The notes: generated from the sequence alone by a model not told the origin. DNA of 64,000 nt from Agrypnus murinus (GCA_929113105.1 OV816025.1:115156386-115220385), one strand, 5' to 3'. Shown: positions 34,360 through 46,172, counted from the first letter of the stretch. Made by a program: numbers and translations.

Positions 34360-35860
34360 ACCTCCCAGTAGATCAATTTTTGAACATAAAAATATCATTT
34401 TCTTAATGAGACACCCTGTATATTATACCCTATCATCGTTTCTATGCTATCTTGCTATATTATTATTATTTAAAATTTATGTTTTATTGTTAATATTTTT
34501 TTAGTTATTAGCCGAAAAATCCTGCGCACGTGGTTTCGCAACTTTGCATTGAAGCTTAGCATAGCCACACAAAGTAAGTTTAAGATATTCGTTTGGAAAA
34601 GGGACTGGAAACAATTGTCGTTATAGTTCTTTACAGGAGAGCACAGGTCGAGTAGGTGATAGGTTTTGTGAAGTTTATCGGAGTTGTGAACGCAAGAAGT
34701 ATAATTTACTCAAGCGAGGGTTTCAGAAGTTGGACAAAACATTTACGGTACAGTACTATTTTTACACACCGGCTGGCGCCCTGTCATGTTCTCAACGTGC
34801 AACCCTGGTTTCGGCTTTTTGATTATTACTATACGACTTTTTAAGCTGTAAAGTGTAGATGAATAGATAGAAATTCATTAAATCACTAGACTTACTTCAA
34901 ATTAACTTTTAAATTTTAACTTTTTGAATATGACGTGTTACTACTACCCAACTATCACACACACACGTGTGTGAAAACACAGGAGGGGCACTGTAAACCT
35001 GAATGGTATTTAAGAAGATCAGCGCGTGGGAAAATGATAAAACACAAATTAGAAATAAACAACTTAAAAGCAGAAACAGAAGTAAGTAAGCTAACACAAA
35101 AATGGTGTTCGTGTTGTTGTTTTGCTTTTACTTGTAGAAAGTATTATGCGCTTCTCTTCTATTCATTAATTTTACATATACCAGTGACAGAGTTACAGTC
35201 TATATAAGCAATACTTCAGCCAGTTTTAGTTAATCGTTTACCCTAACACCCCTGAGTTACTGACATTAATAAACCCACTCGAGCCTTAACAAAAATAAAT
35301 TGGCTAATTCTAACCAAGATTATGCAGAATAGACCATGTATGTGGTTTTAAGTAAGTCTATAGAATATATTATGCACAATGTTTTCTTCTGAATTGACCA
35401 GAAATGTACAGAAAATTGTGCCAATTATTATGGGCTTTATGATGTGAGTTGATGGAAAGTTTGCAAAATAGAGTCAAAGGCGGAGTGAAAAGTCTGCTGT
35501 AATTCATGAAAGTAATAAGCTACAGGGGTAATATGCAACAGACTGCCATATTATTCCCAGAGTGCGGCATATTATCTTGAAGAGTGTCCAAACATGTCAC
35601 GAACGTATGTTTGAAGAAATCCAGCGGCGTTGCTTGGGAAAACATTTACAGGCTGCCATAACAAGTATTAAACATGGTAGAGGGTCTGTTTGAGAAACTG
35701 TCTTACGTGCTGTTCCTGTTTGCACTTTAATAAAAATAATGGAATCATGACATTTTAGTAACATAAAATTAGATCGTAAGAGCTGTTTGGGCACAGACCA
35801 TAAAGCTAGCTTAATAAAACACATCTAAAACATGGAAAATTGGTTTGCTATAGCATCGAT
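34360..35860. other. No gene recognised
   Basis: A palindromic CACACACACGTGTGTG lies at about 34962. Frames at 34935-35207 and 35597-35824 lack recognisable domains; the second overlaps a region that may belong to the pogo-like relic downstream. Confidence 0.4.
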
Positions 35861-35867
35861 GATGTAG

Positions 35868-35993
35868 GTAAGAAGGCTTGCGTATTCTTTTGCAGTCCAG
35901 CAACTTTTTTATAAATGTATTGTTGATAATACACAAGCGGGACACGATTGGTACTACCTGTTTAAGAAGAGACACCCAAACATTGCGGTGTAG
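35868..35993 (+). pseudogene. pogo/Tigger-like transposase fragment (CENP-B-type DNA-binding region)
   Basis: The frame gives VRRLAYSFAVQQLFYKC, then QAGHDWYYLFKKRHPNIAV and a stop. This resembles the second helix-turn-helix of pogo-type transposases, where LAYEFA... is followed by AGxDWLxxFxKRxPxLS. Nothing else of the protein, including its DDE domain, could be placed with confidence. Confidence 0.5.
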
Positions 35994-36359
35994 TATTTAT
36001 ACCATCTCATTGTACTTTTAAAGAAAAAACAATCAAGAAAATTCCAAGATGATTTGCCATCTGACGGTACAATCATATGAAAGGAAAATCGCGCTATGTC
36101 GCAATAGATATGGCTTCATAAGTACTTGACCCCACGAAAGGGACCATTAAAGTGTTACTAATTCTAGACTGTTCACTACTGGCGTACTGTTCAGCAGTTG
36201 AATTATTAGAATCAACTGCATTCAATGAGGCCATCATAATGTGTTTACAAGTAATACGATTAATCGGTGCTGCCGCTAGATCGATAGCGTTTAAGTCTCT
36301 CAAGACCTATTGGTCAGAAGTCAATAACATTAGGTACATAACCACACTGATCGCAAACT

Positions 36360-37125
36360 AAGCAGCTACTTTTGAATAGCTACTGCATGGTACAAAATGC
36401 AAATTTCTGGTTTATTTCTATCTTTTCACTTTAATTCTAATTCTAATTCTAATTAATTCTTACATATTTATCACAAAACTGTTGATTCAAATAACCTCAG
36501 AAATGGCCTTTCAAGATTTTACCTTGAAGCAGTTAAAATGTGGTCATGAAAAATGTACAACAAAACTTGGTTTAGCTTTTTAAGAAAAATCTCATTATAG
36601 TTGTCTTTGATACAATAACTTGTGGATAGAGCAGCTGGAAGAAATGCTTAGGACAATATTAATTTTAGTAGATAAGGAATTAAGAAAATATTAAATAAAA
36701 TAAATTATTCTCAAACTGTATTCTGACATTTTCATCCTTTCTATGTTTCTATACCTATTCAAATTTTGAATAAACAGTAGAACATAGAAACATAGAAGAG
36801 AAGATAGTTCATTTGATTGAATGTCTTAATTTTACACTCCATGTTGTCAAATTGTGAATAAACTAAGTAGTTCTTACCTATGGTAGGTAAGTATTCTTTG
36901 TTTTTTTAAAGAAATTCTCCGAAACTCTCTTTTTTGCTTGTTTCGTAATTTTAATGCAATGCGATTACAACGGGCGTACTTAAATCTACAATACGATTTT
37001 CTCGAAAACTAGCAGAAAGCAACCGATTATTGATACGGAAAATAAATCATTACAGCTACTTCCCATCACAAGGTTTCTAGTTATATTATTTACACCCTAT
37101 ATATCTAAAAGGTAACGTTATTTGT
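36360..37125. other. No gene recognised
   Basis: Contains a short TTCTAA repeat (about 36435-36455) and an inverted ATAGAAACATAG pair around 36745-36800. Otherwise non-coding in appearance. Confidence 0.4.
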
Positions 37126-37130
37126 AACTC

Positions 37131-37232
37131 CATTTCCTTAGAGAATGAAACAGCCCGTCATCGCATTCTCGTAAGAATACAATAGGAATTGAAGACGTAC
37201 CTGTCACCTTCTCTAAAGAAACGGACTTTACG
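37131..37232. repeat. Short dispersed repeat (inverse copy at 60416-60520)
   Basis: Ends TCCATTTCCTTAGAGAA and, inverted, TCCGTTTCTTTAGAGAA. The inside shares TAGGAATTGA and the stretch GTACCTGTCACCTTCTCT with the copy at 60416. Probably a small MITE; no target duplication found. Confidence 0.65.
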
Positions 37233-37933
37233 TCAGATAATGCTGCCAGATAATTAGTTAAAAGTCATAGATAAGGTACATTTATGTTATGTTAATAGTA
37301 TTATGTTTTCAAGATCCTTCTTCATTCTGTTTCAGAGGAAAGATCTGAAGATGTTCTTTACAGGCTTCAGTTTTAGGAGATGTTAATTTACAATTTTAAG
37401 TCATAGGCCATTATTCATTCGATGCTGAACGTTGCTCTACATGGAATGCTTCTTTTAAATAAGTAATATCATGAATATAATTGAATTCTAAACAAAACTA
37501 GAGGTCCAAACAAAATACAAGAATTCTAGACATAGGTACAGCGAGTAGGTACTATTAAAAAGGCGTCTGTCTCTCTATCTGATGTTTTACACGATACTGT
37601 CAATGTATGCATGATATGTTCATGGGGGGGGGGGAGGTTTATTAAAGTGAAGATAATGTAGGTACGTAGTAAGTGTCATTGTTTATTATGATAAAATGAT
37701 ACAGCTACAGGTTTATTTATAGAAATTTCTTATAAAATTAGATGGACAAGATCAACGCAGCATTACCTACGCCCGCACCCCTAGTTATTCCTTGTTATAT
37801 TCCTGATTTTTGTTTTAGGCCTTCCAACGCTCTTCCTAGCTGCCTACACCACTAGATACTGTAAAAAATTGACTATAATTATGCATATAACTATAGTCAA
37901 TGTATAATGTATAGTATAAACGTGTGTGTATTC

Positions 37934-39326
37934 CAGTGGCGTGCGGTGAGAATTTAGGCTAGGGAAGCAACTATGATTTTAAATTTAATATACCTAGGTA
38001 CAGGCGCGGATACACGGGGGGGGGCGAGAATCCCCAAAGTTTTGATATATACTTTAGTATTATAGTTAAATAAATTTTGAATGTAAAAGTAGTTAATGTT
38101 TATTAAATATTCTGCAATATATAACATTTATAAATAAATATACATAGGATAACAACAAATATTGTTTGTATAGTAATTATTATTAATTTATTTAAAACAA
38201 TTATTTTCAAAAAATGCCCCCCCCCCCCAAATAATTCTCTGGATCCTGCTAGGTACAATAAAAAACAGTGTTACAATTATTAAGCTTAAAAGCTTTTCAA
38301 AGAAGAACTTTTAAACTTTATACTTATGGAATTTGTTGACTATTATTCTTTATTTAAAAAAATACTACTATTTATAATGCAACTCGATTTTCCGGTCTTT
38401 TTTAGCAAAATACCTAGTGCAGGTTTTAATATTTGTTGTTAAATTTGAAAGTTCTGGTTTTGATCTGCCCTTCTCAACAATTTGTAAATTTATTTTGGTT
38501 AGTAAGTATGATTATAATTGCCAGTCTTTAGAATGATTTTAGATTTGACTTTCTTTTAGTAAATTATTTATATTGGGGATGTGGCTTTATTAATTAAAAT
38601 TGCTTAGATGTTGAATTATGGTGATAGGAATTACATATTTCCCTCCAAAGCTGTATGCAGAAAATCTAATAATTTACAAACTGAACAACAAAAATCGATC
38701 GGTTGTATCGGGAGTACTCGAACCTTCGACCGAAGCAGCTGAATTTGTAGTCATGACGGTAATGCAATTTTAAATTTGCATACAGAACAAACTAAATAGA
38801 ATTATTTGTCTTTAAAAAAAATCCAACTTATATAAATTGAAATAATAAAATGTTTCAAAATACAGTCTCATTCGCAGATTTACATTTAACACGCACTAAA
38901 TCGAACAAATAACCCAATTATAATAAATAAACATTTGGGCATGGAGCACACTAAAAATAATGTGACCTTACTACGATGTACAAGGCACCCGCGGACTAAC
39001 GAAGGCGCGACGCGCGACTGGCTGGCTGGTAGGGAGAAGTGCAATAAGCAACGAAATTAGTGCTTATATGCAGTGTATGTAACACATTTGAATCGGTATT
39101 ACCTTTCCGCGCAAGTTTAATAAGCTTAATTTAAAATCGTTGTCTAAATAATTATACTTTTTGCTGTACGGAATTGATATTGAGCTTTAAGTTGATTAAA
39201 TATTACAAATTTAAATAAACGATAACCATAATCTTATAAAATATTTTTGTTAGCATTGGTTTTTATTTTTAAGAAATTCTTAAGGGAAGCATTGCTTCCA
39301 TTGCTTCCATGGACCGCACGCCACTG
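37934..39326. mobile_element. hAT-like transposon, 1393 bp, non-autonomous
   Basis: Inverted ends CAGTGGCGTGCGGT at both sides and a perfect 8-base target duplication GTGTATTC (37926-37933, 39327-39334). The end fits the hAT pattern YARNG. No transposase frame was seen. A smaller hAT-like element sits inside (38001-38248). A related but diverged end occurs at 56100 (CAGTGGCGGCCGGTGATAAT). Confidence 0.9.
38001..38248. mobile_element. 248-bp hAT-like MITE nested in the hAT element
   Basis: Ends CAGGCGCGGATACA and, inverted, CAGGATCCAGAGAAT, the first followed by a G run and the second by a C run that can pair. CTAGGTA flanks both sides (37994-38000, 38249-38255). The CAGG-GGAT end type is common in hAT elements. 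Confidence 0.7.
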
Positions 39327-39814
39327 GTGTATTCCATTCGCTTCCGGGAAGAGTAACTGTATCCTAGGTAAATACGATATGTGCGGTGCGTACGGTGTAG
39401 GAATCGCATGCACCGCAAAACGGATGAGGCGATTGTAAGTGTGGCAAATGTAAATACGACAATAAAAAATAGCACATCGTGCGCATACTGCATATCCCTG
39501 CATATCAATAACTTATTATTTTATTATATGCATTTTTCAATCATAGCTCTGTCAGAAACCACACTGAGTTATTGCTGAATAATTAATAGTTTGCTAAAAT
39601 TAAAAATTTTAAAGAAAATTTAAACAAAGAGAAAAACAACACATAGAATTTACAAAGACAGATTAAATTTTGGGGTACTCCATCATCTGTATGAACAGTT
39701 GCGATCAAATGAAAATACATTTCGTCAGTATACAAGAATAATCCCAGCTACTTTTAATTACGTAGATGAAGCAATCCGCGATTCTTGTTAACGTTGTTTA
39801 ACTAATGGCTGTCC

Positions 39815-40335
39815 TTTAGTTTACGTCCGCCACCCGCAGCAGCACATGCTATGTATAGAGTATACATAGACCATTATATGCGGCTGATCGAGTTGAACAA
39901 TAGTGTCAATAAGTTAAATGGGGGGGGGAGGGGGGCAGTAGTTTTCGGGATAATCGCCAAAAACTTTTATGGAAGGGAGCCATAGACTTCCATCACCCTA
40001 TCTACCCAAACCTAACATAGCCACAATTAAATTAAAATACACATGAATTGACGAACAACGCAAACCTAAATTAAACCTAAGTAAGGTTATGTTAGGTTAG
40101 TTTAGATTATAAGTTCTGTTGTACGTTAAGCTATAGGTTAGGTTACGTTATAGGCTAGGTTATGGGTTAGGTTTTAGATTGGATTATAGGTTAGGTTAGG
40201 TCTTCCAAAACAATTTTTGGTAATTATCTGAAAAACCACTGTTTCGCTATGGACACTATGGCTCAGTTCGATGAGACGCATCGAATGGTATATAGCATAT
40301 GCAGCTGTGGTGACCGACTTAATCTAAAGTGTTAC
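39815..40335. repeat. Foldback with CCTAA/TTAGG core, copy 3
   Basis: Left arm (39825-39990) and right arm (40205-40330) are inverted copies, sharing GCAGCTG, GATGCGTCTCATCGA-type sequence and GATAATCGCCAAAAAC. The centre (40005-40200) is rich in AACCTAA and GGTTAGG words. The flank 40335-40505 is shared, reversed, with 21475-21660, so the repeat unit extends beyond the arms. Confidence 0.75.
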
Positions 40336-40499
40336 CCAACTAATTTTTAAGTACTTATTACAGTAAAAGAAAGGCTTTTTCTAACCTTAAGATAAGTAAA
40401 AAGTTAAATGTAACAGGTTATTTTTATTAATTTATTTTTTTAAAAACATATTCATATTGTGTATTACTATTATTAATACTGTCTGTAGCATGGGCGTTT

Positions 40500-40567
40500 G
40501 ATTACCCTGAACCCGCGATTTCTGATTACGAATCTGATGCGTTAACCGCTACACCAATCGGCGTACA
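40500..40567 (-). repeat. tRNA-like sequence, probably a SINE head
   Basis: Read on the minus strand: GCCGATTGGTGTAGCGGTTA (A-box), an anticodon-like arm with loop TTCGTAA (CGT, threonine-like) and a stem with one mismatch, then GGGTTCAGGGT in place of the B-box. The T-arm does not fold properly, so this is not a working tRNA. It lies directly before the shared sequence leading into the copy-3 foldback. Confidence 0.55.
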
Positions 40568-40599
40568 GCTTCCAACTTTTCTTTATAGCTTATTACCAA

Positions 40600-41570
40600 A
40601 AGCAATAAATCAATAAGCTTTTTAAGTATTTTTCTAAATAGTTTTTGGTTTTCTTCATAAAGTTTAATATGTTTTTGACGTAAAATGAATTCTTCTTTCG
40701 ATTGATACCAAAATTTCTACTTACATTTGCAAGGGTACAATTTTAGGAGGAAAATGATAAAATTCTATTGGATTTCCTATATTATCGTTTACAAAAAACA
40801 CACTGTATATGTATTTACAAAATTACAATTTACAAAGAATCAACCAAAAAATTATGTATGTAGTTGAAAAAAGCAATTCCTGCCAAGATCAACCTTCATA
40901 CCGATGAAACTCTAGTGACTGGATAAATTTGCAAGATATAATAAAACTGCATAAATTCATAGCCTGCTCTAGAGTTCCTGAATGCAAACTTCGAAAGTTT
41001 AGTTGACATTTAGGAACTTTAGCATGTTCTTATATTTACCTTTTAAATAGTCTCTTTGTATCTTTTGAGTGATATAAAACTTTTTTTTTATACAACATCC
41101 AAATAATATACCATTATAAAAGAAAATTCATTCTCTTTACATTAGTCCCTACTTTACATAATGGTAACATATTGATTGCCTTGTAAAATCTACAAATTAT
41201 ATGAGATGTAATAAGAGAGTTGCATATTTAGGGTGTCCTTTTGTAATGCTTGCAAAAGGGGGATCGGATGTTTTCTAAATAAAACAAAAGTCAAAGCCGA
41301 CATTTAGCTCGCTGATCGATGACATATCTTATAGTAATGGATTCTTTCTCCCCCTAAATAACCACTGCGTTAGATCTGTAACATATGTTTTTGATGGGCC
41401 TGTAACAAGGGGGACGTCTCTATATTCGAAAAATACTGACTTTCGAATTCAAATCTTGTTCTTAAAGAACGTGCTTATGTTCACATTTCAATACTTTTTA
41501 AAACTGCTATCTTGTTATGAGATTCTATAGCATTCTAAACAAGCGACAATAATAATAAAAGAAATCTTAC
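40600..41570. other. Probable Dbx intron
   Basis: No frames of note. On the minus strand this directly follows the splice donor of the homeobox exon, so it should be intron. The recognition-helix exon was not found here or elsewhere to the left. Confidence 0.5.
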
Positions 41571-41788
41571 CTGACTGTCTTTTAGTCCTAATTTTTCGGC
41601 AAGTTTCTTTCTATCTGGTTTACTAATATATTTTTGTATTTGAAATCTTCTTTCGAGTCCTTTTCTTTGGAGATCACTAAATACTGCCCTCCTCATCATG
41701 CCTCTCCTCGGTTTACCTCGCCCACTGTGCGCCCATGGAAAGGTCCCTGGTAATGGAAAAACTGTTGTTTGAGCTCCTGAAACGGGTG
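41571..41788 (-). CDS. Dbx homeobox gene, exon with homeodomain residues 1-44
   Basis: Minus-strand exon of 218 bases, bounded by an acceptor (TATCAG before CACCCG) and a donor (CAG/GTAAGA). It encodes 72 codons plus a split Ala codon. The translation includes GRGKPRRGMMRRAVFSDLQR and RFQIQKYISKPDRKKLAEKL, ending GLKDSQ. This is close to the vertebrate and fly Dbx homeodomain, a transcription factor of ventral neural progenitors and interneurons. The break after Gln44 is the common homeobox intron site; helix 3 (VKIWFQN...) would be in the next exon, not seen in the window. A second acceptor, TAATAG six bases upstream (exon start 41794), is in the same frame and would add two codons. Confidence 0.9.
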
Positions 41789-41883
41789 CTGATACTATTA
41801 CGAAAGAAAAAAGAAAATATTCGTTATTGATTGCGCTACTTTGTTTACTGAAGATTGAAAGAGGTCAGGGTGATAATACTAAC

Positions 41884-42036
41884 CTGTTAAATAAGGCTGG
41901 GGTCTACAATGTGCCAATAATAAATGGGGATTAAAATGAGGTCTACTAGCCACAGGTTTCGCAATTCCCGGCGTGTGATTATTGAGATAGGAGCCTAATC
42001 CGACGAGGTTTGGTGGTGTTACGTGAACTAAAGTAT
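41884..42036 (-). CDS. Dbx homeobox gene, upstream exon
   Basis: Minus-strand exon of 153 bases: acceptor TTGTGTTACAG at 42037, donor ACAG/GTTAGT at 41884. It starts in phase 2 and ends with one base of a split codon that fits the next exon. The translation contains GLGSYLNNHTPGIAK and RPHFNPHLLLAHCRPQPYLT, a proline-rich stretch before the homeodomain as in Dbx proteins. A 95-base intron (41789-41883) separates it from the homeobox exon. The first coding exon(s) were not recognised to the right. Confidence 0.85.
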
Positions 42037-42039
42037 CTG

Positions 42040-42995
42040 TAACACAAATGAAAAATATTCGTTACATATTTCTATACTTAGAATTAAAAAAAATGAAATC
42101 AATTTTAACATTATGCATTTCCTTCTAAAATCCCTAATTTGCTCTAGTTTTAGCATTAATTCAAAAACAAACAGTTATAAAAATTAAAACGGAAAATTCA
42201 AATTTCCTAAAAACTGAACTCCTTCAAATTCCTTAAAACTATAACAATTGTGTTGCTTCCACTCCATAAAAAAATTGTAAGCATTTCTATTTTACAACAT
42301 CCTAAAAACAGCTTAACACTTATTTTGTCAACTTCCTATACAATTGGTACTTTAAGGATCTTTTTCTTTTGAAGATCCGCTTGATTTTATTAAGAAATAG
42401 GTTACACAAAAACAGAATGGTTTGTAATGGTTCTTTTGATTATCTTAGTAGATATCTATTTAAGGAATTCGCATGCTCTTCAAAGTTTGCTTCAATATTT
42501 GTTGGCCCTTTAAGTATGTATATCCGCTAAAAAGGAGAAGTATATTAAGATAGCAAAAAGGCAAAATTTAATCAATATCTTATTAGAACCAACGAAGAAT
42601 GTCGCAATTCAGTCCCAAGAGTTCTAATTGTTGTGCCTGGGTATATTCCCACAACTAAAGTTTAGCTATTATCGAATTTCTTATTAACAGCTAGTTGCTT
42701 AGAGCCAAAAGTATTTACTTTAAATATGAAATAGTGGCCTGTAATTTTACCAAAAAGGGTATATTCAATCGGTATTCATAATTAACTGCCGGTTTTAACA
42801 TTCAATATTATGTAAAAACTTTACATAGTCCCGGAATTTATGATTGCTCCTCCCAAACTTCTTACAGTTGCAAAAGTTACAGTTCTCTTTGATGATGGGT
42901 TATATTCAAGGGTAAATCGTTTTTATATCGATTATTCTACACTTTCGTGCTTCGGTTCCTGGATATTAGTTTTTAATTTGATAGGTATAGGCATG
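42040..42995. other. Probable Dbx intron, no feature seen
   Basis: AT-rich sequence upstream (minus sense) of the second recognised exon. No open frame with family resemblance and no repeat ends. Confidence 0.45.
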
Positions 42996-43160
42996 TCAAT
43001 AAGGGTGTTGTAGACGAAAATGTCGGGACAGCAAGAATTGACTTTAGGACTTTGTTTGGACTAGTTAAGAGTTAACATACTAAAAGTTCTGAGATCTAGA
43101 AGCAGGAGCAAAAGGCGGAGGGGAGGAAAGAAGGTTCCGTTTCTTGGTTTTTCGCTTATA

Positions 43161-44425
43161 CGAGGGAAGCGCCATAAATTCTCGGCCCGGCAGGCTCTTC
43201 TACAGGTGCCAACATGTTCAAACTCGGTTGCGTCATAGTTGAACATGTAAGAGGCCTACACTATATATATTACGGCTAGAAGCGTAATAGATTTTAGTAG
43301 CCACTCAAGCATCGTGACGAGTGCATGAAAATGTCGCAGCTAACGAAAATTGAGTACAGCACGGTCATTAAATTTTTAACAAAAGAAGGGCACACACACC
43401 TAATCAAATCAAACACCGTTTAGACGGCGTTTGTGGTGATTTATCTCCTTCATATTCCACTGTAAAAAAGTGGTCAAAATGTTTCCGTTTGAGGCAAGAA
43501 TCTCTTGAAGATGATGGTCGGCCAATTGATCTGATTAATCTTTGAAGAAATGGTATTAGAAGATCGCCGTGTGAAAGTTAAGGAGTTAGCAGTGATGTTT
43601 GGCATTTCGGAAACAAGTGTTCGCCGAATTCTTCATGATCATTTGGGTATGAATAAAATTAGTGCAAGATGGGTACCAAGTCTTCTTTCTACTATTCAAC
43701 GTCCACGTCACGTCGAATGTGCGCGCTCGTTTTTAAACTTGTGTAGAGACGACCCAAAGCCGATTTTGGAGTCCATTGTCACTGGAGATGAAACAATGGT
43801 TCTGTATTATGATCCTCTAACCAAAACGGAATCGATGGAATGGCGTCGACCCAATGAACCTCGTCCAAAAAGGCGAAAGTCGTTCAATCGACAAAGAGAG
43901 TTGTGGCAACAATATTCTGAGATTGTGATGGCATTTTACTGACTGATTTTAAAGAACGCAATACAACTGTTAACAGTACATATTATGCGTCTTTATTGCA
44001 TAAATTGAGAAACAATATTCGTGAAAAACGTCGAGAAAAATTGACAAGAGGTGTTCGATTATTACACGACAATGCACCCGTTCATACTGCAATTTCACAA
44101 GTTGCCATTCGCGAATGCGGGTTTGAAGCATTGGATCATCCACAGTACAGTCAGGATGTGGCTCCTAGTGACTATTATTTATTTTCCAATTTAAAGAAAG
44201 ACCTTAGGGGTCGTCGTATTAAGGACGATAACGAGTTGCAAGCAGCTGTAATTGGACATTTTGCAGGAAAAACTTCAGATTATTTTTACAAGGGCATTGA
44301 ATTATTAATTTGACGTTGTAATCAGTGTATTGACATTAGGGGAGATTATATTGAAAAATAAAAATTATTATATTTATAAGTTTATTTCTTCTATATCAGG
44401 CCGAGAATTTATGGTGCTTACCTCG
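43161..44425 (+). mobile_element. mariner transposon (1265 bp)
   Basis: Terminal repeats CGAGGGAAGCGCCATAAATT and, inverted, CGAGGTAAGCACCATAAATT, about 29 bases, with TA at 43159-43160 and 44426-44427. Its length is normal for mariner. It carries one plus-strand transposase gene, broken. Confidence 0.95.
43325..44313 (+). pseudogene. mariner transposase, inactivated
   Basis: From ATG 43325 the start (MKMSQLTKIEYSTVIKFL) and a helix-turn-helix (STVKKWSKCFR, ISETSVRRILHDHLGM) are visible in two frames, so a frameshift lies near 43410. The catalytic core follows: IVTGDETMVLYYDP (first Asp), LLHDNAPVHTAI (second Asp) and VAPSDYYLFSNLKKDLRG (third Asp). Near 43895-43925 another frameshift and a TGG-to-TGA stop break the gene. 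The spacing between second and third Asp is one residue shorter than the mariner 34, probably a codon loss in this copy. Confidence 0.9.
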
Positions 44426-44814
44426 TATATCGAAAATGGTTAGCCGTTGCTTTAAAAGTATTATGTACAAAATTGAAGAACATTAACTTTTTTACAAGAA
44501 AGTCTCTATTTATTTTTGTCGTATCTGTTATAGTTTAAGAGATATACGATCGTCAACGTCGCTAATTTCCAAAAAAAGGATTTTACTTCACGTTTTTTCA
44601 TTTTCCTTTAATCTTCTTTGCCGTTAATTTGAGACAGAAGGTTTCCATGAAGAAGTTTTAAAAAATTAAATTTCCTTTTAAATGAGTATAATCTTCAATA
44701 TTGTATCTTCAACTGATCAAAAGTTAGAGCAATTTGAAAATTGCCAAATTGTGTCCAAACAAAGCCCTGAATTCATTTCTTGCCGTCTCGACATTTTCGT
44801 CTACACCCTGGTTT

Positions 44815-46070
44815 TGAGCATTTATTGACTGGCCTATATTCAGGCATTCAGTTAGCGCTGAGTAGTGAACGTCAGTAACTTAGTGCAACTTGCTTCTTAG
44901 TGCCTGAACTAGCTGAGAATATGCTGTTTTAATAATGTTATTGCTTTTTAAATTCACGCAACAGAATGATACTATTGAATACTAACAGGATATTATTGAG
45001 CGAGGATAATGTTTCTTGAAGGCTACATAAAATGCGTTTTAGTAATCTTAGTTATATAGATTTGTAATTCGAAATTCACATTTCTTACGTATTTGTAATT
45101 ACTTTTCGGGTAGGTGCAGTTGGATTTGCAAATAAAAAAATTAATTATTTTAATTTCTAAGAATCCTGTGCACTAAAAACTCAATTAACCGGTAAATGTG
45201 ATGTTATTTGATGTAATTCTCAGGAAAAGCTTAACTTAATAATTCTTAATAATTTATTAATAACTTAATAACTTAATAATTTATTCTTTTATAATATGAA
45301 AAAATATAAAAGTTATTAATAAAACATCGAATACATGACCTAACTCACTATTACATACATTAGTCCCAAACACATTTTAAGATAAACAAGCAATGTATCC
45401 TACTTCACAAATCAAATGATCATGCGAACAAAGCTGCTAGTTTATGAATATCTATAAATTAACCCTGCTTTCTGGTATCCAAAACTTTCTCCTTGAACCA
45501 TGTGATCAAAATTAACTGAAGATTTGTTTTAGTCATCTAGGATTGATGATAATAGGAGGCTACTTACATTAAGTTGCAAACTGTAGAAAGATTATTTGCT
45601 TGCAACAAGTGGGATCACGTCGCGAGAATTAATTATAGTGTTGTTATTTCTTGATAGTTAACAAAGCTTGTTATCTTACACGTCAAAAATTACAATGATT
45701 AGCCATTGATGAAAATTCTCTGATGTTTTTCATTACCTACTACACTAATATTTTTCGAATTTATGTTGCCAACACACATGTGCCAACTTACTTCAAAACC
45801 TTTACTCATATTTAATGTTGAAGTATATAAACTATACTATACACTATAGAAAATTACACATTTCGCACAGTCTAGTAACCATGAAAATGACTCATTGTTC
45901 ACAATCTTTGAACGGATATGACCGTGGGAAATGATATCGCATGATCAGTAGTTCTATTAAAACGCCATAGATGTCAGCACATGCAATATTATAACATTAT
46001 TAATTATTTGAAATATAACCGTTATAAATTTTTGATAAAGGTTAATTTGTTTTTGGTTAATTAATGTTTT
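44815..46070. other. No gene recognised
   Basis: AT-rich, with a small TTAATAA-rich patch at 45235-45290. No family-like frames. Confidence 0.5.
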
Positions 46071-46077
46071 ACACATA

Positions 46078-46172
46078 GAAAAATTATCATTCCAGAGGGC
46101 AATCGAACCCTGGGCCGTTCGCTTGCTAAGCTGGGTATGAAGGTCACTACCGTTGACCTATTGAGGCGACTT
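46078..46172 (-). repeat. tRNA-like sequence, probably a SINE head
   Basis: On the minus strand: TAGGTCAACGGTAGTGACC resembles an A-box and D-arm, and GGGTTCGATTGCCC is a good B-box with T-arm. The space between them is too long and the acceptor stem does not close, so it is a tRNA-derived repeat and not a tRNA gene. Confidence 0.5.

Larger units (their letters stand above)
43002..44810. mobile_element. CAGGGTG-type MITE split by a mariner
   Basis: Ends AGGGTGTTGTAGACGAAAAT and, inverted, CAGGGTGTAGACGAAAATGT. The similarity runs on for about 55 bases (CAAGAA..., GGACTTTGTTTGGA / GGGCTTTGTTTGGA). Without the mariner it would be about 540 bp. A TA lies at the left end only, and the right flank is ambiguous. 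It is older than the mariner inside it. Confidence 0.75.

Noticed and set aside
32640..34420. Possible outer TIR pair CAGAGTGAGC / CAGGGTGTCTC around the element at 32968
   Set aside because: Similarity is limited to a few bases and the TA flanks are not convincing.
38690..38770. tRNA-like sequence on the minus strand with GGTTCGAGTACTCCC
   Set aside because: Only the B-box part is convincing; no A-box or folded arms. Could be a SINE remnant but too weak to list.
1..41570. Dbx exon with the recognition helix (VKIWFQN)
   Set aside because: I looked on the minus strand left of 41571 for the expected codons and found no match; it probably lies outside the window.
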